A DNA stretch of 64,000 nucleotides from Aricia agestis (Eukaryota; Arthropoda; Insecta; Lepidoptera; Lycaenidae): positions 11,934,001-11,998,000 of the forward strand of contig NC_056428.1 in NCBI RefSeq assembly GCF_905147365.1, in the 5' to 3' direction. A program made the translations under genes and the position numbers. Positions 47,801 through 57,700 of this stretch are shown one piece after another. Within the stretch, counting starts at the first letter, position 1. Every line of letters starts with the position of its first letter. The notes below the pieces were generated by a model. That model did not search any database and was not told where the DNA came from. It saw nothing but the letters and a program-made list of their open reading frames with translations.

Positions 47801-48662
47801 TGAATACAGGATAAAGGAAAACAATATTACTTTGGTAGTTTTGTTAATTACTAGACTCACTAGACTGCATCGAGACCTAAGCGAAGTAGTCTTGGATTAT
47901 AATTGCAGAATCGGCGTAAATACGAATGAATACATTAGTAAAATGATATTTGATAAAAGTCGGGTTTAAAATTAATTGAACAAAAATTATATGATATCTC
48001 CCTATACGTGGGAGAGCCATGCTTCGGCACGAATGTGCCGGTTCGACCGGAGAAATACCACGTTCTCACAGAAAACCGGCGTGAATAAGCGCTTGCGCTG
48101 TGTTTCACCGAGTGAGTGAGTTTACCGGAGGCCCAATCCTCTACCCTATTCACTTTCCTACCCTCCCCTATTCCCTTCCCTTCCCATCCCTACCCTCCCC
48201 TATTACCCTATTCCCTCTAAAAGGCCAGCAACGCACCTGCAGCTCTTCTGATGCTGCGAGTGGCCATGGGCGACGGATGTTGCTTTCCATTAGGTGACCC
48301 GTTTGCTCGTTTGCCCCCTTATTTCATTAAAAAAAAACCATCGCACAGATATTACAGGGCATATCAGTGGAACAAAGTAAGGCTAACATTCATACCAAGT
48401 ACAGAACAAACTTTTATCAAATTAGTCCGCAAATGAAGACAAATAGATATGTATCCATCAACGAAAAGGCCCCACCTACAAAATCTATGTTGAATGTTTT
48501 GTCTACTTTCTAGCTAATTAGTGTCTTTTTAAGTTATACTAGCTGTTTGACCGAACTTTGCTCGGTATTCGATGAAAATGACATCCCCTATATTCTAAAT
48601 TTCATGAAAATCGTTGGATTTATATATATATATATAAATCCAACGATTTATTTGGTTTGGTT

Positions 48663-48713
<51 letters not shown>

Positions 48714-51700
48714 AGAACTGCTCGTTTAAAGATATAAGATAAGATTACGTTTGTAAAATGTTAACCTGAATAGCTAATCTAACCGCCGTACTCAGAGACA
48801 TTTAAATAGGATTAAACTTCAATTTAATGAAGAGTTTGACAGATAATGTATGTATGTTGTGTCGAAATTTTGAATTAATTAATGTTCTAGTCTAAGTGCG
48901 GCAGTTAAACTTTAAACCAGAAAATCTTGTTTATTTAATCTATACTAATATTATAATAAATAAAATCGGGTACTTAAATTTCGTATATGTAGGTTTTGGG
49001 AACGCTTAAAAGTGATCTAGCTTATCCCTGAAACTGGTAATTTTTATCGGATTTTCAAGTACTTACTTCATTCGTAAATTTTTAGTTCCTTGCCAATACT
49101 TTAAAAGTTTTTTCATTGATTTTTTAATATAATAAAGCTATAATGTTGTGCTTAATACCAATGTAGCTTTAACATTATTTAACGAAATACGTTAAAAAAT
49201 AAGTACATAAAGCCATTATTAATAACTGAAAGTGTCCCAACAGGTGCGTCGTTTGCACGCAACGCATACGATAAAACTTCCACGACAACCCTCGAAAACC
49301 TTCGTAAAAATTACATTGAAGAAACAAAATTACTAGGTCCGTTCAAATACACTACAAATATACAGGTAACAAAATTAATGTGATAATAATATAAATTAAC
49401 AAAAGTGATAATATTTTATCGACTAAGAGCTGACGACCAAATCGGTCATGCTACTTCCCTGAACAACCCTTTCTGATAATCTGCGTGCTGGCAGGCTGTG
49501 GGCAGTGGGTGTGGGTGTAGTGGGGTGTAGAAACAAATGTAGGTTCAGCGACTTTAATTTTTTCCAAACTGTTGCTCTGTACATCCTGTGCACCCAATTT
49601 TTTTTTAAATCGATCGGGTGGTGGGAATGGGTTGCCAGCGTTAATTAAAAGTAGGAAAATTATTATTATTTTCATGTGGATTCAGCTGTGTTGGCTTTTT
49701 TTTCTGACGCGAGCTTAAATAGTTTATAATCCAAAAAAAAGAAACACATTCGTTAGGCCTGACTCCTGAGATTATTCTCTTTTGTTTTTACTTACTTTTT
49801 ATATCGATACTAGAAATAAATGGTAAAACACGTTTGCGTGTATATACTATAATATTATGTGTGTTTGTGCTTGTGGTATAATAATGATGTTTGTTCCAGG
49901 TGCTGCCGGGTCTGTACGTGGGCAACTACCGCGACTCCAAGGACCCGGTCCAGCTGGACAAGTACCGCATCACACACATACTGTCCATACACGACGCCGC
50001 CAGGCGGGTTCACGCGGTGAGTACTGTCATGTACAGAGATTAAGTTAATTCATAGGTAGATGGCGGAGCTACATCAAGTCGTCATCTGTCGGCTGGGTTT
50101 GACATAACGCCACCAACTTACGTAGGACCGCAATCTGCCTATTTATTTCTAATGTTATTATAGTACCTACGTAATTTGGGCGGATTATATCAGATTCAGC
50201 CGACAGTTCACGAGTATTATTGAATTGACAAAACACTACTAAATGCCGTAGGCCCACCACTTGCCTATGGATCAATTTCTTTAATAGTACTTTCGGTGGC
50301 AGCCACCGGTTTCAAAAAGAGATGACAAAAAATACAAAAGGGTAGTCTATTACTTTTATGTGTGTTTTTGTGTGTTTGGTCCATCGTATCGTCGAAACTA
50401 CACATCCATGAATGAGGGGTCATAGTTCATATTACTATCGAGTATCAGCCATAGGAAATAACATAAGCTGGATATCAAATCGTCGTAGTTTTACTATATG
50501 TTGTGCTCGTCAACTATTGTTTGAGTAACAATCATTTTTTTTTCAATTTTCAATTTATTTATTTAACTGAAAGTTAAATAAATAAATTGAAAATTGAAAA
50601 AAACATTGTGCATGAATTTCCACATACATTTAATCCTCCTCATAACACATATAAGCAAAGTTAAAAATCTCGTGTTTTAGTAACCTTCACGTACAAATTA
50701 ACCACAATAATTAATTATTCCAAACAACCATCAGATTAAATAGAAGTTATCCTATTTACATAAGCTATGAAGCTGCGCCGAGAGCGACCCATTTCATTTT
50801 TGATGCCGACTTAACCCTGGGCATATTAAATTTGGTAGTAGTCTCTGGAATCGTTTTCAGCTATTTCGAACTCTGTTTATAGGGATATAGGATTGAAATT
50901 CGCGGTAGAACTTCAGCAGACAGATGCAATATCAGTTTAGGCTCGTCGGACGACAAGATTAGTACCATATTATGTGAATGTCACTGGAATGCTAAACGTG
51001 ATATACCAACTCGTTCCCATTGGAATAACAATGAAGGAATTTTTAGGAGTAAATTAGGTTACTCATGAATTTAATATATTCTTTATATTATAAATTATAA
51101 TCCTGTTATTGGTTTAAAAATAGGGTTAGTAAATGTGTAAATGAAATTCTTAAAATATTAAACTTTAGCTGTACTAGAAGTCATGAGTTCATGACGCGGA
51201 GGCACGAGCTATATTTTTTTTAAATTATTTTTGCGTTCGTTAAGTAATAAATACTCATAACGGAAATTTCATAAAAAAAAATTCATAACACAAATAATAA
51301 TTAATAACCATTTTACTTTCGGATAAAAAGAAACACGCAATACCCATGCTACGCTCGTAGCGCTTGCTACGAAATTCGTAGCACCATCGTAGTACAAAAC
51401 TAACAATAATAATTACTAGAGATCGCCCAATGGTCGAAATTCGACCTTAGTTTCAACGACATTAGGACTACTGCCTAAGCATATTTTGTAAAAAAATATT
51501 GACTTTATCTTTTTTTCAACTCTTGTCTCTGGCGACTCAGCTGATCTCAGACTGGCCGTGTTTAGCTCATTGTCTAATACATATATAAATAAGTCTATGT
51601 TCTAATAGGACTCTCATTCTATACAAACTATAATCTATTTTCAATTTGTCACCTTGTTGTCAACAGGCTTCAACCATAAATAAAAGAGTATAATTCGTAT

Positions 51701-54700
51701 GTACAGGCTTGTCACTCAAAAATCTGTCATTTTCCTAGTGTGTATTGTAGTGTGTGTGATTTTTTATTTGTTAAAAAAATGTATGATAAAAGCATAATTT
51801 CAAAATAATATTAGCTCGATGCAATCCTTTACTATATAAACTATAACTGTGCAAAATTTCATTCACCTACGTTTCCCCAATTTTCGTCAAAAGGGATACA
51901 AAGTTTTTGGCTCACGTATTAATATATAGATAATAATTTGTCTTAATTTATACTAAATGTTTGTCTTTATTTTCCATTTCCCGTGACTAACGCATAAAAT
52001 AGAATCCCACGGAAACCGTACATTTTCTCTCGACCAAAATTTGTCTATTAACTTTTCCTATGGTCTTCTTATTTATATCGTACCTTCCATCAACATCAAC
52101 AATACCATAGTTTTGAAGCCAATGCGATGAAAACAGAGAAATGATCTAATTCTTCCTTAGTGATACAAAAGATTCAATTAAACTTAAATAATATTGATAT
52201 TTCAACGGTCCTTATAAATTTTATCCAAAGAAAATATTAATGTATTCAAATTCCTCCTTATATTATTAAGTTGTACTAAAGGCTCTGTCTATTAAACTAA
52301 AAATAATATTGATGTTTCAACGAACAATCTTTATACAATCCCAAGAAAATGTGAGTGTAATTTGTGTATAAATCATCAGTGTATAAATTGAATTTTCCAT
52401 GCAATTGCGAGCTGCGCCGCTGCGAGCCTGTATAATGTATTATATTGTATAACACTGTATATTCCAGATATTACGACTTTCAACTTCCACAACGGTGTGA
52501 AATCACGCGATTTCAAAATGAAATATTATGCTCTTTGTCGTGGATTGATGAAAATAACTGTAAAATGTATTTTGAGTTTCTCAGCTTTTATGTACGTTTG
52601 AGTAGTTGACATTTTTTTATTGAGGTATTTAATATTTTGTTACATCATTATAATGGGCATAGAATGACAGTGATATAAAACTAGCCGTCCCGGCAAACGT
52701 TTCTTTGCCATATATAAAGTATTTCGCCCGTATTATTTTATTGAAGTGACTAAATAAGTATGTCACTATGGCAACGGACATCGCTATCCCGTCGCACACA
52801 CAATGGTCGCCGTCAGACTCGAGTTGTAATAATTTATTATTATTTATTCAACAAATGCACTTATCAATATAATAAGTACCCAGGAGCCGATTCTCAGACC
52901 CACTGAATATGAAATATGTTAAAATCAGTAAAGCCGTTTCGGAGGAGTACGCGTCCTAACATTGTGACACGAGAATTTTATATATGACGCCCGAAACTCC
53001 GTTGCACCAAAATTAATTTATCACGCAGGAACCGTTCATTTTGCGGGATAAAAACTATCCTACTGTCATTTCCCGGACCTCAAAGTATCTCCATGCCAAA
53101 TTTCAGCAAAATCGGTTCTACGGTTAGAGCGTGAAGTTGCTTTCTTAAAGGTTCCCCAGCTCATTTTTGAGTATTTCCTAATTTTCTGCACAAGACTCAA
53201 ACAGGTAGGACTCTACTTAGAAATGAGAAAGATATGAGAAATGTCCTTGATATAAGTGGGAACTGGGTATACAATATTATGATATAAAGTGCAGCCCGTG
53301 CCAGCGCCGAGTGCTGTCAGCTCAAGACATTGCATAACATTTATTAATTTCAACGTTAGCATTAATTAAAGTTGCGTATCACATTGATAATAAGCTTGTA
53401 TTTTAATACAATATTATTATATAATATAATTATACATAGGTATCTGTACTGATCATAATGACTTTTTGGCGTGAATGAGAGACAATAGTAGCCATTTATC
53501 AATGGTTAAATTCCTACATGCTTGGTGACGTGGAAGTATAATTATAATATGAAGTCGTGATATTTTTACGAGTAAATCAGATTTGTATATAAGCTGCAGC
53601 CATATAATAATATAAAATTATACTCGCGTAAACCTTGATTAATGATTGCTGTAAGAAAATAGTAAAAAGAAAATATCGAAAGATTAGGGAACTAATTGAT
53701 TCATAATATCACTTAGACTCTTTAAAATTAAACTAAACATTGAAACCTGTAATATTTGATTAAAAAAACACAGGCAAAGAACATAATATAAACTACGTAA
53801 CAATCACATGCTACGAAAGACGAGAATTATAGGTCTACCAGGATCTGATGACAAATTTTGATGGCAGATTTTCAAAAAATATCCTGGATCATTGGTAATT
53901 TTTTTACATTTGCCTATTTCACACACAGAATCAGCCGATGTAAGGGAAAAAAAGGATCAAAATGTTTTATTGTAATTACCCCGGTATTGCGAGAGTCAAT
54001 ATCTTTTCTCACTTTTAGCCATCAGATACTGTTATACTTATTCTATTTTAATAAAAAAAACGCAATATACGGAGAACTACATAAATTACTATAATAATTA
54101 ATTATAAAGCGCTAAACGCCAATGGGTTATAGGTAGAACATCTAGAGTCTACATTAGTCTTGTAATCTCTCTAATACTCAGGAGTGACTAATTGTTTAAA
54201 TTTATGCAAACGGTAACAGAGATTACGAGTAAGCCCTGCTTATCCAGTTAAAAAGGATTACCTACAAAGCCAAGCGGCTTTTAGGGTTTCGTATACGAAG
54301 GGTAAAACCTTATTAATAATATATGGCAACATTTATTAACGACATTGTAATCAACTTGAACGAAATATTGTATGTAGGGAAAAACCTAAATTAAATTTCA
54401 GTTTTATTTTCAAAAAAATTCTTTACCAACATAGACATATTCGCAAAAGCTAAAAAGGTGTTTAGAAAAGAAATTAAGAATGTTTTATTGCACTGTTAGC
54501 AATTAAGCATTATATTTTTCCTAATAATATGTGAAAACATACTGGAGTATACTACTGTTTATGTTAAGTTTAGTATGTAATTTCTTTGTGATTTCTTAGT
54601 ATACTTGTTTGTTTTCCTAATAAAATAAAATAAAAATATTTGCACGTCGAGATGTATCCGACAAAACGTGAGTGCGATTACACACTGTACTTATATATTA

Positions 54701-57700
54701 TGTTCTTGCAAATAAACGTTCTTATTTTTATGGCTGTCTGTATCCGTCTATGTCTGGCACCATGCTGTATTTCAAGAACCGCAATAGACACAACTAGAAT
54801 ACACAGTTAAAGTTGCACTATCAGAACTTCAGAACCTCAGAACACGAAAATAAAATCTGTGATCAGAACAAATACCTAAACAAAATAAGTAAATATGAAA
54901 GTGGGCTCCCATACAAGGAACTCGTTTTTGCTCTATACTAATAACGGCAAGTACGAACTTGAAATATCCAAACCAATATTTTATATAGGAAAGTGTCTCT
55001 CTGTCTGTCTGTCTGTCTGTCTATTAGCTCTTCACGTCCCGGGAAAGAACATAAGGTATTATTTATCCCAGAAGACTGTACGGTTCTCGTGCGATACACG
55101 AATTTGGACGCAACGGAGTTGCGGAATTCATCTAGTGTGTCCATAAAGTCAGACTTTATGAATGAATGAATACGGAACCCTTCGTACGTCGGACTGACTT
55201 GCACTTGGCTATTAATCACGATAATATTTATGTAACTTAAAACTTTGTCACCGAAGTGATTATGTTTTTAATTACGATGACTCTCGACGTGAGAGCTTTT
55301 CAACTTGAATGAAATTAACATAATACAGAATCAAAAGAATTATTCCAAATGAATTTACATTCACGACACTTGCTTTCTTCCAATTAATTACTCAATGTTC
55401 AAATAGGATTAATGTATAAACAGTAAAATGATTGAATTTATTTATTACAGTTTCGTACCTATATTATAAATTAAAAATGTATGTGTGTCTTGCTCAACGT
55501 CTTGTTATTATACGGTAAAATGTATTTTTTATTCCGGAAAGACATAGGTACTGACCATAAAGTTAATATACCTAGCGGAATAGAGAAACAAAGGCCTGAG
55601 CAAGAGAGATGTCACTATCAGTAGCACTGCGTGGTAAAAAGAGACGTGTGATACATGACAGCAGCACTCTTTTTTGACCCTTATTCCCTATTAAAAGGCC
55701 GGCAACGCACCTGCAGCTCTTCTGATGCTGCGAGTATCCATGGGCCACGGAAGTTGCTTTCCATAAGGTGAACCGTTTGCTCGTTTGCCCCCTTATATCA
55801 TTAAAAAAAAAAGTGTATACGTACACATACTTTTCACACAGATGAAAACCAATTTCGGTTTCGTTTGACAGCTCGAGATTGTTGCTCTATTCCGCTAGGT
55901 ATAATATTAACTTTATGGTATTGACATTGCGCTCAACGGGTAAACGAACTTCTGCGAGCTGATTCACGATTTAAGTTCGACACGGACTCGGAAACTTTAC
56001 GTGCGATCATTGGTCAATGCTTAGCGCGTCGATCGTTGATTGGATGTCGCGCGGTGAAGTTTCCGAATCGAACGCATTGTGATTTGTGATTTGTGAATCA
56101 GCCCTCTGGGCTAACAAAATTGCGGCAAATATCATATTCTAGTGTTCAGATAATTATGCAGCTGGCTATATTATAATAATTGAAAGTATTTACCAAAGAA
56201 AAGTGACCAAAAATCAAACAGAATACAAGACAACAAATCTTTATCATTTATTAATTATTGTTATCAACGCACTTTTCTGGAACCGTGGATTCCCCTAGTC
56301 CCATAAGTAATATCTGTTTATTGTGCATCTCTAGGGGGTTAGACGAATCAAAGTTTAACGGCACGTCTGCCCCAAACAATAATTTGGGGGTTAAAGTGGT
56401 ATACGTTCCTACTTCCTTATCCATTGGCTATACAGATATTATCGAGACGATTTAATTATTTGTTTTTTTGCAATCAATTTTCTTGTTTGTTTATTTAAAC
56501 GAGCCGTTTCAACGAAGTGGACGAATTTCAGCCCAAAGTCAAAGTCAATTTTTTTTATTCAGAATAAGTTTTTTTCAAACACTTTCTGAACGTTGATGCT
56601 ACTGGGGCTTACCAGTAGCCTAAAAGATGTTATAATATACCAAGGGAAAGTACCAGGGTATTTTGTTGCAAACAAATACGAGTATGTATACGGTTTCTGT
56701 AGAATTACTTGCGCTTTCAATACGGGCAACGTTTAGTAAAACAATTTTTTTACTACAGTAGATATAGTTTTTACGATAAAGTTTAAGATGGTAATAACTT
56801 TTAATTAATATTCACCAGGTGATGCAAACTTTATTTTTTTACATTTTATACAAGGTGTTACGAAACATAGTGATAGTACTCTAGGGTAGTATGAGTCCCC
56901 TTTAAAGAGTTCACTGTGTAAGTAGTGCCAGCTCTTAAAGAGCAACTTTTTTATAAACTATTGTAGAGAAAATTCATGACACTGGCCCATACAAATGACT
57001 AAAAAGTTCTCCTGACTTATAAAATTACAAGTCAGGTGCGCTCAACCTTTGGATTGGCAGTAATTCCAAGTTCATGCGATTTCGGTAATGTTGTAGGACA
57101 ATAAAATATTAACGACCGTACCACGCTACGTTCCCGCGTATGGCTTTTACGATATTGAATTTCGTGTTTGATCCGCGTCTTACACAAAACATGTTTTATT
57201 GCAATTTATCATTTATCCTAGAGAGGTTCATAAAAGAGAACTACATATATCGATAGTAATAAATAATTATGCATATTAAGCCCGCTGTACACATTAAACC
57301 AACATTGGGCCAGCGCACAGAAATAAATCTTAATTTATTTCTGTGGGCCAGCGCATTGAGCCAACGTGTAGAGTATGAAATACACGTTGGCCCAATGTGT
57401 AGGACCGGCTAAAAGTGTATTTAAACGTGTCCTAAAAATAAATTATTGATTTTTTTTTACAATGTTGATATCAAATATTATTTAAAAATCTATGAAAATT
57501 ATTAATAAAAATATAAAAGTGTTCAAATGTGCTTAAGAACACTTTTTCACTTAAAGATACACCCAATTCTGAGTTCCAAAAAACATGTGAAATAGGTAAA
57601 GAGCACTTACCACTCGTAGGTACACTTCATCAGACTTAGAACGGCAATTTTCTACTTTACTACTTAGCAATACGGTTCACTAGCACTGCAGGTTTATACA

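Larger units (their letters stand above)
48539..48739 (-). mobile_element. Lep1-like Helitron (copy 2) with internal palindrome and (TA)n
   Basis: Same ends as 4967-5158: CTAG..hairpin (CCGAAC..GCTCGG) on one side and AAAGATATAAGA on the other. The middle is replaced by a 42-bp palindrome (48608-48649) and a TA run (48665-48709). Confidence 0.75.
35856..49899 (+). other. DUSP22 intron 1 (14.0 kb), transposon-rich
   Basis: GTAAGT donor and TTCCAG acceptor, phase 0. It is largely transposon copies and AT-rich spacer, with a promoter-like module at 38644-38707 and an antisense peptide frame at 49451-49675. Spacers 35960-36720, 39620-39990, 42230-43410 and 48760-49440 show nothing I can name. 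Confidence 0.85.

Noticed and set aside
54998..55021. Regular short repeats considered as a CRISPR-like array
   Set aside because: They are TCTG microsatellites inside eukaryotic repeats, without spacers.
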